From: Microbulbifer sp. THAF38
GTDB lineage: Bacteria > Pseudomonadota > Gammaproteobacteria > Pseudomonadales > Cellvibrionaceae
Assembly: GCF_009363535.1 (NCBI RefSeq)
Contig: NZ_CP045369.1
Coordinates: 4,289,001-4,353,000, forward strand
Length of the DNA: 64,000 bases
Direction of reading: 5' to 3'
Shown here: piece by piece, positions 1-8,448 of the stretch
Position numbering within the stretch: position 1 is the first letter of the stretch
Layout: every line of letters begins with the position of its first letter
Position numbers and translations under genes: made by a program
The notes under the pieces: model-generated
Database searches by the model: none
Seen by the model: only the letters and a program-made list of their open reading frames with translations
What the model was told of the DNA's origin: nothing

Positions 1-1
1 G

Positions 2-1054
2 CTAAGAGGCCTTCCTCCAATGGTCGGCAGCGCAGAGCCCGTTTCAGCAGCTCATGCAACGATAAACCGTAATAAAAAATCTCTGGCTCTGGATTTGAAA
101 AGCCAAGAGGCAAAAGAGATTATCGAGAGGTTACTCAGCGAATACGATATTGTTATCGAACAATTTCGCCCAGGAGTAATGGAAAAACTTGGCTTTGGTT
201 ATCAAACCCTTAGTGAGATGCGCACAGATATTATCTATTGTTCAATCACCGGATACGGACAAGATGGGCCCCTGAAAATGCGCGCTGGGCATGATATCAA
301 TTACTTGGCACTCTCCGGACTGGCCAGCTATTCCGGTCGACTGGATAGTGGACCCAGCCTGAACGGTATGCAAATTGCCGATATTGCTGGAGGCTCCCAC
401 CACGCAGCAATGGCTATTCTTGCCGCAGTGTATCACCGCCAACAAACAGGCCACGGCGGGCATATTGATATCAGTATGACTGACTGTGCCTATGCCTTAA
501 ATGCCATTTGCGGTGCCAACGCCCTCGCCAATGGCCAAGATCCAGAGATGGAAATGGAGCTGCTCAACGGTGGTAGTTATTATGATTACTACTGTACTGC
601 CGATGACCGCTACTTATCCGTTGGCAGTCTTGAACCCCAATTTGCCGAAGCTTTTTTTCTGGGAATCGGCCATCCCGAATGGATGGAGCGTGTACTCGAA
701 AGCGATCAACAAGAGAGCTTGAAACAAGATATTGCCGCTATAATAAAGAAAAAGAAGCTCAGCGAATGGAATAGTATTTTCTCTGATATCGACGCCTGTG
801 TAGAACCGGTTCTTCATTTCAGTGAAGCCACAGAAAGTGAATTAATTCAAAATCGTCAAATGATTGCAAATGCAGTCACAGAAAGTGGCGACACTCTCCT
901 ACAAATCAACACGCCGTTTAAATTCAATGGAAAGAAAAATAAAAAACACCAGACAGGAGCTTCACTAGGGGCAGATAGCCGATCGACCCTGGAGTCACTT
1001 GGATATAGCTCCCAAGATATTGACCGACTATTTGCCAATAAGGTTATTGCTTAG
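2..1054 (+). CDS. CaiB/BaiF-type CoA transferase, alpha-methylacyl-CoA racemase-like (5' end outside window)
   Basis: The reading frame is open to the left edge of the window (Leu-Arg-Gly-Leu-Pro-Pro precede the first Met at 20), so the N-terminal part is missing. Visible family segments are NRNKKSLALDLK, the strongly racemase-like GYGQDGPLKMRAGHDINY, then HIDISMTD, which carries the conserved Asp region, and DACVEPVL near the C-terminus. Proteins with this set act on CoA thioesters, either epimerising 2-methylacyl-CoAs or moving CoA between acids, in the cytoplasm. The GHDINYLALSG stretch favours the AMACR branch over formyl-CoA transferases. Normal family length is about 360-400 residues, so only some 40-60 residues are lost to the window edge. 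Family is secure; substrate is not. Confidence 0.85.
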   Translation, partial: LRGLPPMVGSAEPVSAAHATINRNKKSLALDLKSQEAKEIIERLLSEYDIVIEQFRPGVMEKLGFGYQTLSEMRTDIIYCSITGYGQDGPLKMRAGHDINYLALSGLASYSGRLDSGPSLNGMQIADIAGGSHHAAMAILAAVYHRQQTGHGGHIDISMTDCAYALNAICGANALANGQDPEMEMELLNGGSYYDYYCTADDRYLSVGSLEPQFAEAFFLGIGHPEWMERVLESDQQESLKQDIAAIIKKKKLSEWNSIFSDIDACVEPVLHFSEATESELIQNRQMIANAVTESGDTLLQINTPFKFNGKKNKKHQTGASLGADSRSTLESLGYSSQDIDRLFANKVIA

Positions 1055-1093
1055 AATATTTTATAAAAATATCGAGAAGAGTATTGAGAAAAA

Positions 1094-1810
1094 TCAATCT
1101 CCACCGCCACCGCAACCTCCACTACAGCCACTGGAGTCACTACTAAAACTATCAAAAAATCCGCCAGAGGAAGAATTTAATTCAGAGTCTCCCGAATCCC
1201 CTGAACATCCTGAACATCCTGAAGCGCAGGAAATATGAGAAGCACAGTAATCGGAAGTAGCCCCGGAAGAACTACTACGCCTACAGTTTAGGGAGTATTG
1301 AAAGCCATCCTTTATATTTAATTTCCGATCAATGGCAAATAATAGCGGCAGATGTCCAGGGCTCTTTGGGTTAGCCCCCTCCCTGAAGCAGGAGATACGC
1401 CATGCCCTCTTGATACCCTCCTGAGCAGAGTTAGGGGTTGGCATTGCCTCTGCCGGTGTGTGATGTAAGAAATACCCAAAAGCTTTTTTACAGAATTTCT
1501 GATAAGAGCGTGTATACAAAATAAATTCATGCCAAGCGACATCTACAACTTGAGAAGGCATAGATACCATTTTCTTTCCAGCAACTTGACAAACGCAGAA
1601 ATACTCCCGAAGAGCCTTCAATACTATATCCAACTCTTGACTGGATAGATGTGGATAAACTGTTTTTATTTTGTCTTTAATCTTCGAATGAAAGATATAA
1701 GTCTCCAGGTACTTAACCCTAGACCTTTTCCTTATCTTATATACTAAGAAAACGAGAAACATTAAAAATACAAACAAGCCAATCCATTTAAACAGCAAAA
1801 CTCTTTCCAT
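1094..1810 (-). CDS. Membrane-anchored GRDP-like protein with Ser/Gly/Cys-rich tail
   Basis: 238 residues. One hydrophobic segment (about residues 7-24) is followed by a basic stretch, suggesting an N-terminal membrane anchor. The middle carries QVVDVAWHEFILYTRSYQKF followed by FGYFLHHTP, which matches from memory the core of the glycine-rich-domain-protein-like family (PF07173 type: WHxFIL, Y..FC, hHxP). The last 60 or so residues are low-complexity Ser/Gly/Cys/Asp ending in GCGGGGD. It is convergent with the preceding CoA-transferase gene (about 40 bp between stops). Function is unknown; the His/Trp-rich core could bind a metal or ligand. A TIGR04222-like protein with a Gly/Cys tail is an alternative reading, but the WHEF/LHH core fits GRDP better. 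Confidence 0.65.
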   Translation of the reverse strand: MERVLLFKWIGLFVFLMFLVFLVYKIRKRSRVKYLETYIFHSKIKDKIKTVYPHLSSQELDIVLKALREYFCVCQVAGKKMVSMPSQVVDVAWHEFILYTRSYQKFCKKAFGYFLHHTPAEAMPTPNSAQEGIKRAWRISCFREGANPKSPGHLPLLFAIDRKLNIKDGFQYSLNCRRSSSSGATSDYCASHISCASGCSGCSGDSGDSELNSSSGGFFDSFSSDSSGCSGGCGGGGD

Positions 1811-2239
1811 AAAACAATATTTCTACTACTTACTTAACACAAAAAAAGAAAACCATGATTAAGAAAAAATTTTTCAACCCCAAGCTCTACACCAAAAAAT
1901 CTATCTCAGCAAATCATGGTCAAATATTTAAGAACACCCTTTTTCGAAAGATCACAATGATATAACTTCTAACAATTAAGTAAAATTTTATTTCTAATAA
2001 TTGCCTACTCTTACCTTAAGTGGTGCAGGCGTATCAATTTGAGCATCGTTCAATTCAATTACATCCTAAAAACAACTCAGCGCAAACCCTCGGCCAGAAT
2101 AAAAATTGGCACTTAAACCCAACTTATACAACTTTTCAAATGCTAATATTCCCAAAACCAATCTCCTAAGCACATCAACAACATCCTGTATGTTTATGGA
2201 TAAAGTTTATATAGGCATCAATTCAAAAAGGGACCCCCT
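1811..2239. other. AT-rich intergenic region
   Basis: No open frame with coding character. It separates the divergently transcribed GRDP-like gene and the photolyase gene, so it must hold both promoters. An AT-rich stretch about 2195-2215 (gataaagtttatatagg) is a plausible -10 region for the photolyase, but no convincing -35 was seen. Confidence 0.4.
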
Positions 2240-3775
2240 TTGAAGACACTGAGACTTATACTGGGCGACCAACTTAACCATAAGCATTCTTGGTTTAGAG
2301 AAAACCATCAAAATATTTATTACTTCATTGCTGAGATGCGACAGGAGACAGACTACGTTGCTCATCATATTCAAAAAGTGGTTGCTTTTTTTGAGTCAAT
2401 GCAAAACTTTGCCAGATGGCTTGAATCAAAAGGCCAGCAAGTAATTTACTACCAAATAGACAACAAGAAAAACCAGCAAAACCTCGAAGCAAATATTCAA
2501 ATATTAGTCGATCAGTTGAATATTCAGAAATTTGAATACCAGCTCCCCGATGAATATCGCCTTGATGCTCAACTAAAGACAATCGTTAAAAAGCTATCAA
2601 TTGAGTCTGAAGTCTATGACACCGAACACTACCTAACCAAAAGGAACTATCTGGAAAGTTTCTTCTTGGAAAAGAAATCTTATTTAATGGAAAGCTTCTA
2701 TCGCCATATGCGCAAGGAGCACAATATTCTTATTGACAAAAAAGGCGAGCCTATTGGCAATCAATGGAACTTTGATAAAGGTAATCGAAAAAAGTGGAAT
2801 GAAGATAGAGAACCCCCTCAACAATATCTATTCCGAAAGAATGTTGAAAAAACGCTTAAGCGCATCCAGAAAGAAAAAATAAAAACCATTGGTACTATCA
2901 ATCCAAAACATTTTACCTGGCCAACGAGTCGTGCAGACAGTCTCAAACTGCTCAATCACTTTTGCAAGCAATTGTTGCCGCACTTTGGTGATTATCAGGA
3001 TGCCATGGACCCTAATGAGGCGTATCTATTCCATAGCCGATTAAGCTTTTCTCTCAATTGCAAATTGCTATCCCCCAGCGAAGTTATTAACCATGCAATT
3101 GATCACTGGGAATCCAATAAAAAGAGTATTCACATTAATCAAATAGAGGGTTTCATCCGGCAAATTCTCGGCTGGCGAGAATATATGCGCGGCATTTATT
3201 GGCAGGAGATGCCAAGCTATAGTAAGCTAAACAAACTACGCAATTACAACCCTCTTCCCAACTTCTACTGGACAGGCGAAACCGATATGTACTGCCTAAA
3301 AAGTGCTATCAACAACAGCCTGAAACACGCCTATGCCCACCATATTCAGCGCTTAATGATTACCGGTAACTTTGCCTTACTAACACAAACGGACCCGGAT
3401 CAGGTAGATGCATGGTATTTGGGGATATATATCGATGCCATACAGTGGGTAGAATTACCTAATACCCGAGGTATGAGCCAGTATGCCGATGGTGGACTGG
3501 TTGCAACAAAACCTTATATTAGTAGCGGCTCATATATAAATAAAATGAGCAACTACTGCCAAAACTGCAGATACGACGTCAAGAAAAGAACTGGAAGCGA
3601 TGCATGTCCCTTTAATAGCCTTTACTGGAATTTTCTCTTGCAGAAGAGGGACCATTTTAAGAAAAATCCGCGAATGTCTATGATGCTCAGTCTTGTGGAC
3701 AAACTAACCAGTAAAGAAAAAAAAGATATCCAAGTTCAAGCTGAAAACTTCATTAAATCTATACATAGAAACTAG
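2240..3775 (+). CDS. Fe-S cluster cryptochrome/photolyase-related protein, (6-4) photolyase type
   Basis: 511 residues, full length for the FeS-BCP/PhrB group. It opens with TLRLILGDQLN, the typical start of this group, and has the FAD-binding helical half with HSRLSFSLNCKLLSP, GFIRQILGWREYMRG and the THAYAHHIQR-like LKHAYAHHIQRL. The four cysteines expected to hold a [4Fe-4S] cluster are present at about C352, C440, C443 and C456 (MYCLKS, YCQNCRYD, DACPFN). By family this enzyme repairs UV (6-4) photoproducts using light, with FAD and a lumazine-type antenna. The start is TTG with AGGGAC upstream; no ATG lies near in frame. It stands alone, not in an operon. Confidence 0.9.
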   Translation: MKTLRLILGDQLNHKHSWFRENHQNIYYFIAEMRQETDYVAHHIQKVVAFFESMQNFARWLESKGQQVIYYQIDNKKNQQNLEANIQILVDQLNIQKFEYQLPDEYRLDAQLKTIVKKLSIESEVYDTEHYLTKRNYLESFFLEKKSYLMESFYRHMRKEHNILIDKKGEPIGNQWNFDKGNRKKWNEDREPPQQYLFRKNVEKTLKRIQKEKIKTIGTINPKHFTWPTSRADSLKLLNHFCKQLLPHFGDYQDAMDPNEAYLFHSRLSFSLNCKLLSPSEVINHAIDHWESNKKSIHINQIEGFIRQILGWREYMRGIYWQEMPSYSKLNKLRNYNPLPNFYWTGETDMYCLKSAINNSLKHAYAHHIQRLMITGNFALLTQTDPDQVDAWYLGIYIDAIQWVELPNTRGMSQYADGGLVATKPYISSGSYINKMSNYCQNCRYDVKKRTGSDACPFNSLYWNFLLQKRDHFKKNPRMSMMLSLVDKLTSKEKKDIQVQAENFIKSIHRN

Positions 3776-3917
3776 AGGCCAGCTTTTACTGAAAATTAAA
3801 TAGAAGAATAAAAGCGCACGGAGAGAGTGTTGATAGGATTGATCTTTCTAATGAGCCCGCCAGACAATAAATAGTATCTTGCGAGCTCAATTCATAGATT
3901 TAACTATGGCCCGAACT

Positions 3918-4334
3918 TCACTTAAACATCAGTTCCGGATTAACCATAGTCTTCATCTCCAACACGTTACCGTTGGGGTCCTCAATAAAGAAAGTTTCTT
4001 GTTCGTATTCACTGCCAACGAAGCGGCGGTAAGGCTTATCCAGGTACTCCAGACCAGCAGCTTCGATACGGGCTTTCAGCGCCTGGAATTCATCCTCCGG
4101 TAGGTGAATACCGAAATGGGGAACAGCAACTGCTCCCATATCTACCTTGTGGCGTACGTTGGGTAGCTTTTCTTCACTCTGGTGCAGAGTCAGTTCGTTA
4201 CCCCAGAAATCGATATCTACCCAACGCCCCTCTTCACTGTTTCCGGTTTTACAACCGAATACGCCACAATAAAATTTTTTAGCTACCTCAAGGTCCCCCG
4301 CGGGGATTGCAAGGTGTAAACAATTAGATTTCAT
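3918..4334 (-). CDS. VOC (glyoxalase/bleomycin-resistance fold) family protein
   Basis: About 138 residues from the preferred start. The beta-alpha-beta-beta-beta pattern of the vicinal oxygen chelate fold is clear: CLHLAIPAGDLEVAKKFYCG at the N-terminus and FFIEDPNGNVLEMK near the C-terminus, with the usual metal-side His and Glu (HLAI, LEMK). An ATG four codons upstream (at 4346) also exists, but the ATG at 4334 has GGAGG at proper spacing, so that start is chosen. Such proteins are small cytoplasmic dioxygenases, isomerases or resistance proteins; nothing here fixes the substrate. It is transcribed away from the purine operon. Confidence 0.85.
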   Translation of the reverse strand: MKSNCLHLAIPAGDLEVAKKFYCGVFGCKTGNSEEGRWVDIDFWGNELTLHQSEEKLPNVRHKVDMGAVAVPHFGIHLPEDEFQALKARIEAAGLEYLDKPYRRFVGSEYEQETFFIEDPNGNVLEMKTMVNPELMFK

Positions 4335-4799
4335 AAAGCCTCCCACTCCCGATTGCTCTTCACCGTCCCTCTAGTTAGCCTGCAATCGCAAGCCAACCCC
4401 CTTGGACTCGGTTCATCAAACAACCAAATTTGTATATGCGGGATCAACCGACCCCGATTTATTATTTCTGTCACCTGGTCGCAGAGCATTAAGCTCTCCA
4501 GATGGCAAGAGGACAACAAGGCACGTCAGCTAAGCCTCTTTCTAAGCCCCATATAGAAGTACTGCTTCTATTTATAGGGCAGTGTATAAACCTTCCCCAC
4601 CGAGTGCTCAAATAATCAGCAGATGGCAGAGTCAGGTCACTACTAACCGGCAAGCCTTGAAATATCCTCCTAATTGAGAGCCGCACTTTAACACATGTGT
4701 TTCTGAGAATAACTGACCTCCTTTAATAGAGGAGCTACTCACAAGTCAGAGTCTCAATAGGACTCTCCATTTTATAGGTGTCTCTATCACACCTTTACT

Positions 4800-4818
4800 G
4801 TGCACCTTAATGGTGCAC
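4800..4818. repeat. Perfect palindrome GTGCACC-ttaat-GGTGCAC
   Basis: Two 7-bp arms separated by five bases. It sits in the long non-coding stretch upstream of the purine-uptake operon. It could be an operator for a dimeric regulator or a small RNA hairpin; nothing else supports either. Confidence 0.45.
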
Positions 4819-4953
4819 TCAAAATGCGAGTAGCAGTGGACCAAAAGCGACCGATCCCTATAAAGGCAGATCTATTCACAAGCCCTATCACCCCTACTAA
4901 GCCCTATCTCGCCAACTAATAGCAACTATCTCTCTTTTAACCTCTTGAATCCT

Positions 4954-4985
4954 TCTTGCACCCTTATAGTCTTGCACCCTTATAG
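4954..4985. repeat. Tandem duplication of a 16-bp unit
   Basis: The unit tcttgcacccttatag occurs twice, back to back and identical. No further copies are seen nearby, so this looks like a simple duplication, not an array. Confidence 0.8.
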
Positions 4986-5335
4986 TGCTCCTCATAGTGA
5001 CTCCCGCCCTATTTGGAAGCCTGAGGTGTTGGCGCACAAAACTATCTATATAAACACCTCCTCAACGGGGCCAAAAATAAGGCTACCTCTTCAATAGGCC
5101 TTTTTTCCGATTACAGGCTTAGCCAACAGCAGATCGGTATTTATTTTTTCATTTTAAATATTTGTTAGTACTTCATTGCTTTAAGGCTGCTCCCGGAGAG
5201 GCGATTGCTGAAAAAAAATACTGGAAAACAGTCGGTAAACTCGGGTATATTCCGCGACTATTTTTTAACCAACTGCCGACCCAATTGTCGGCCGCCAGTG
5301 CGATTTCCGCCTGTCGTTGTAACAGAGGTAATAGA

Positions 5336-6121
5336 ATGAAACCAACCAAGCCCCTGCTACTACTGGCCTCCGGCCTGTTGTCCGTAGCTGCTCAAGCTGA
5401 AATGACTTGGAGCGACAACAGCCTCAGCCTGCTGTATGGCCGCGACTATGAAATGAACTACAGCTTGACCACCGATGATTCCGAGCGCTCTGTAGTGACC
5501 TTTGAGCACGCCAGTGGTCACAGCTGGGGCGACCTGTTTATCTTTGCCGACTACCTGCACTCAGAGGATGGCTCCAAAGAACTCTATTCAGAAATTTCTC
5601 CGCGTCTGAGCCTGGGGAAGCTCAGCGATCGTGAACTGGCTTGGGGGCCGGTAACCGATGTGTTGGTAGCAACTGCCGTAGAGCTGGGCAATATGGATGA
5701 CCCCGATCACCTCACTGCAACAGGCCCGCATTTCACCAATGTTCTGGCAGGTCTTGGTTTCGACCTTGCAGTTCCAGGTTTCTCCTTTGTTCAAGTGAAC
5801 GCCTACCGCCGCGATAACGATGACAAGGCCAGCAACGAGCAGCTGACCCTGGTTTGGGCTATGCCGTTTACCCTGGGTGACTCCAGCTTCGTATACGACG
5901 GTTTTATCGATTGGACCAGCGCCTCCGAAGATGCACACCCAAGCATGAACTTTACCTCCCAGCTCAAGTGGGACTTAGGCGCAAATTGGGGCGAGCCAAA
6001 AGCCCTGTATGCCGGTATCGAATACGTACATTGGAATGACAAATTTGGGTTCAAAGATGGAACCTTTAATACCGACTCCAATGAGCGCAATGTTAACCTG
6101 CTAGTAAAGTACCACTTCTGA
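5336..6121 (+). CDS. Tsx/OmpK-like nucleoside-specific outer-membrane channel
   Basis: 261 residues from the ATG at 5336. The frame is open 58 codons further upstream (to 5162), but the extension is not coding-like; the 5336 start gives a clean signal peptide (MKPTKPLLLLASGLLSVAAQ, cleaved after AQA) and has AGAGGT upstream. The mature part is a beta-barrel pattern of alternating aromatic residues, with WSDNSLSLLYG near the start as in Tsx-like proteins, and ends in KYHF with the terminal Phe used for outer-membrane assembly. By family it passes nucleosides or bases. The stop is one base before the start of the purine permease, so translation is probably coupled. Confidence 0.85.
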   Translation: MKPTKPLLLLASGLLSVAAQAEMTWSDNSLSLLYGRDYEMNYSLTTDDSERSVVTFEHASGHSWGDLFIFADYLHSEDGSKELYSEISPRLSLGKLSDRELAWGPVTDVLVATAVELGNMDDPDHLTATGPHFTNVLAGLGFDLAVPGFSFVQVNAYRRDNDDKASNEQLTLVWAMPFTLGDSSFVYDGFIDWTSASEDAHPSMNFTSQLKWDLGANWGEPKALYAGIEYVHWNDKFGFKDGTFNTDSNERNVNLLVKYHF

Positions 6122-6122
6122 T

Positions 6123-7484
6123 ATGAAACCCTCTGATATCCAAACATCAGCGACCCCAGGGTCTGGTATTCCCCAGGCAGGCGGCGACGCCTCTTTACTG
6201 GAAAAGCTGTTCAAGCTGTCTGAGCGTCAGACGAATGTTCGCCGGGAAGTGATTGCCGGTGTGACCACCTTCCTGACCATGGCTTACATCATTTTTGTAA
6301 ACCCGAACATCCTGGCTGCTGCCGGCATGGATAAGGGCGCCGTATTTATGGCGACCTGTCTTGCTGCGGCGATTGGCTGTTTGATCATGGGGCTTTACGC
6401 CAACTACCCCATCGCCCTGGCGCCGGGAATGGGTCTGAACGCCTTCTTCGCCTATGTAGTGGTGGGCGAGATGGGCTACAGCTGGCAAGTGGCCCTGGGA
6501 GCGGTGTTTATATCGGGGGTAGTGTTCCTGCTGCTCAGTATCTTTAAGCTGCGGGAGTGGATAATCGACAGTATTCCCACTTCCCTGCGGCAATCCCTGG
6601 CAGCCGGTATCGGCCTGTTCCTGGCGATCATTGCTCTGAAGAGCTCGGGAATTGTTGTCGCCAGCCCGGCCACCCTAGTGACACTGGGTGACCTCAAATC
6701 CGTTGAAGCTCTGCTGGCGGCCCTGGGCTTCTTTATTATTGTGGCTCTGTCCTATCGCCGTATGCTCGGCTCTGTAATGATCGGCATTCTCGCGGTCACC
6801 GTTATTGCCCTGGCGATCGGAAAAGTAGAGTTCACCGGCCTGATTTCCGCACCGCCGAGCCTGGCTCCCACTTACCTCGAGTTGGATATTGCCGGCGCCT
6901 TCGAAGTCGGCATGATCAGCGTGATCTTCGCTTTCCTGTTCGTAGACCTGTTTGATACTGCCGGCACCCTATTGAGTGTCTCCGACCGCGCCAAGCTTTT
7001 GGACAAGGACGGTAAGCTGCCGGGCATGGGCAAGGCTCTGATGGCAGACAGCTCGGCTTCTGTTGTGGGTTCCGTACTGGGCTCCTCCACCACCACTTGT
7101 TATGTTGAGAGCACCGCGGGGATTACCGCGGGCGGACGCACCGGTCTCACCGCAGTTGTCTGTGCCGGTCTGTTCTTGCTGGCGACCTTCTTCTCTCCGT
7201 TGATCGGCATGATCCCCGCCTATGCGACTGCCGGTGCCCTGCTGTATGTCGGCGTTCTGATGACTTCCGGTCTGTCTTCCATCGACTGGGATGACATCAC
7301 CGAAGCCGCTCCAGCGGTAATTGCGGCAGTGATGATGCCACTGTCATTCTCCATCGCTCACGGTATTGCACTGGGCTTTATTGCCTACGCAGTCATCAAA
7401 ACACTGAGCGGGCGCAGCAAAGACGTCAGTATCAGTGTCTACGTGTTGTCAGCTCTCTTTATTGCCAAGTTCGCCTTTTTCTGA
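6123..7484 (+). CDS. NCS2 family purine permease, AzgA/PbuG branch
   Basis: 453 residues with about 12-13 hydrophobic segments. Diagnostic stretches are REVIAGVTTFLTMAYIIFVN, ALAPGMGLNAFFAY, SLRQSLAAGIGLFLAIIALK and FLFVDLFDTAGTL, all hallmarks of the AzgA-like adenine/hypoxanthine/guanine:proton symporters. It lies in the inner membrane. The start follows the upstream stop by one base and has no evident Shine-Dalgarno sequence, so it is likely translated by coupling with the porin. With the flanking porin and phosphoribosyltransferase it forms a complete path for a purine base from outside the cell to nucleotide. Exact base specificity cannot be read. Confidence 0.92.
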   Translation: MKPSDIQTSATPGSGIPQAGGDASLLEKLFKLSERQTNVRREVIAGVTTFLTMAYIIFVNPNILAAAGMDKGAVFMATCLAAAIGCLIMGLYANYPIALAPGMGLNAFFAYVVVGEMGYSWQVALGAVFISGVVFLLLSIFKLREWIIDSIPTSLRQSLAAGIGLFLAIIALKSSGIVVASPATLVTLGDLKSVEALLAALGFFIIVALSYRRMLGSVMIGILAVTVIALAIGKVEFTGLISAPPSLAPTYLELDIAGAFEVGMISVIFAFLFVDLFDTAGTLLSVSDRAKLLDKDGKLPGMGKALMADSSASVVGSVLGSSTTTCYVESTAGITAGGRTGLTAVVCAGLFLLATFFSPLIGMIPAYATAGALLYVGVLMTSGLSSIDWDDITEAAPAVIAAVMMPLSFSIAHGIALGFIAYAVIKTLSGRSKDVSISVYVLSALFIAKFAFF

Positions 7485-7495
7485 GGGGTACACAG

Positions 7496-8059
7496 ATGAA
7501 AAAGCACTTTATCAGCGCACAGCAACTTCTGATTGATTCCTACGCGCTTGCGGAGCAAATCTATCAGAGCGGCTTCCGCCCCAATTACATCGTTGGTGTA
7601 TGGCGTGGCGGCGCTCCGGTAGGTATTGCAGTACAGGAATTGCTGCACGTGATGGGTGTGGATGCGGACCATATCGCGATCCGAACTTCCTCCTACCTCG
7701 GCATCGGCGAACGCGGCAAGAAAGTTCGTGTGCATGGCCTGAACTACCTGATCAAGCGCCTTGAGTCCCACGACTCTCTACTGATCGTTGACGATGTACA
7801 CGACTCCGGCCTAAGTATTGAGCAAACTATCGAAGACCTGCGTGCGGCCTGCAAAAAGAACACGCCGGAAATTCGTATCGCAACGCCTTACTACAAGCCG
7901 AAAAACAACAAGGCCAAGCGCGAGCCGGATTACTTTATCCACAAGACCGAAGAGTGGCTGGTATTCCCTCACGAAATCGACGGCCTATCACGGGAGGAGA
8001 TCCTGGAGAACAAGCCTGAACTGGCCCCTTTCATTGACCGGATTGCTACCGCAGTCTGA
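7496..8059 (+). CDS. Purine phosphoribosyltransferase
   Basis: 187 residues. The PRPP-binding loop is LLIVDDVHDSGLS (about residues 95-107), preceded by the pyrophosphate-loop region VGVWRGGAPVG, as in type I phosphoribosyltransferases. The enzyme would join a purine base (hypoxanthine, guanine or xanthine) to PRPP to make the nucleotide in the cytoplasm. GAGGGG lies just upstream of ATG, and the gene follows the permease by 11 bp, so it is the third gene of the operon. The hood region (FPHEIDGLSREE) resembles hypoxanthine/xanthine-type enzymes more than the adenine enzyme, but that is a weak guess. Confidence 0.87.
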   Translation: MKKHFISAQQLLIDSYALAEQIYQSGFRPNYIVGVWRGGAPVGIAVQELLHVMGVDADHIAIRTSSYLGIGERGKKVRVHGLNYLIKRLESHDSLLIVDDVHDSGLSIEQTIEDLRAACKKNTPEIRIATPYYKPKNNKAKREPDYFIHKTEEWLVFPHEIDGLSREEILENKPELAPFIDRIATAV

Positions 8060-8068
8060 CCCTCTCCC

Positions 8069-8094
8069 GTATCGGGGGCCAGTGCCCCCGATAC
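8069..8094 (+). terminator. Perfect 11-bp stem-loop after the purine operon
   Basis: GTATCGGGGGC and GCCCCCGATAC flank a CAGT tetraloop, starting 10 bases past the stop codon. No U-tract follows, so it may act as an mRNA 3'-end barrier more than as a classic intrinsic terminator. Confidence 0.65.
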
Positions 8095-8448
8095 CGCCTC
8101 TTCATACCCTTGATCGGGGCAAATCGATTAACCCCCCATTGCCTTGCCCTTTGCCGTAATAATCCTCGGCGATTACCAGCACAAGACCTCCCTGCCTGAA
8201 TCACTCACGCCTCAACTACCTCATTTAAAGTTACACATATTCAATACCGCTCTCATACTCCAAACCTTTCTCAAAAGCCCCCACTTATGCAACTAAAGTT
8301 AGTTTTGAGCGATTTATTAAATGGAAAAGTTGGTCCAGAATTGAGAAGACCCTAAATAATTTCACCGGCCTCGTTAAGGCTTCAAGAAGTAACAAGGAAT
8401 TATTCAGGGGTTGCTTAAGATAAATGTCCCAATTGTCGGAAAATAAAA
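8095..8448. other. Intergenic, no gene seen
   Basis: Low-complexity, moderately AT-rich sequence between the purine operon and the aminotransferase gene. No coding frame or strong hairpin was found; it presumably holds the aminotransferase promoter. Confidence 0.4.

Larger units (their letters stand above)
4335..5335. other. 1-kb non-coding region
   Basis: Short frames here lack family resemblance, start signals or codon character. The stretch holds a tandem 16-bp repeat, a 7-bp perfect palindrome and, at 5275-5292, a small hairpin (GCCGAC/GTCGGC) in the leader of the porin gene. A weak terminator-like hairpin (AAGGC/GCCTT followed by Ts) lies near 5082-5108. The region must contain the purine-operon promoter. 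Confidence 0.5.

Noticed and set aside
999..1238. Pro/Glu-rich frame of 79 codons
   Set aside because: Antisense to the Ser/Gly/Cys tail of the GRDP-like gene; its Pro-rich character is the complement of that tail.
4353..4686. Small frames on both strands (about 60-67 codons)
   Set aside because: No ribosome-binding sites, no family resemblance and no coding bias; left as intergenic.
4954..4985. Tandem repeat considered as the start of a CRISPR or iteron array
   Set aside because: Only two adjacent copies without spacers, no Cas genes and no replication gene nearby.
5162..5335. Possible N-terminal extension of the Tsx-like porin, and a possible purine riboswitch in its leader
   Set aside because: The extension would bury the signal peptide. 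The leader lacks the conserved purine-aptamer core; only a small hairpin is present.
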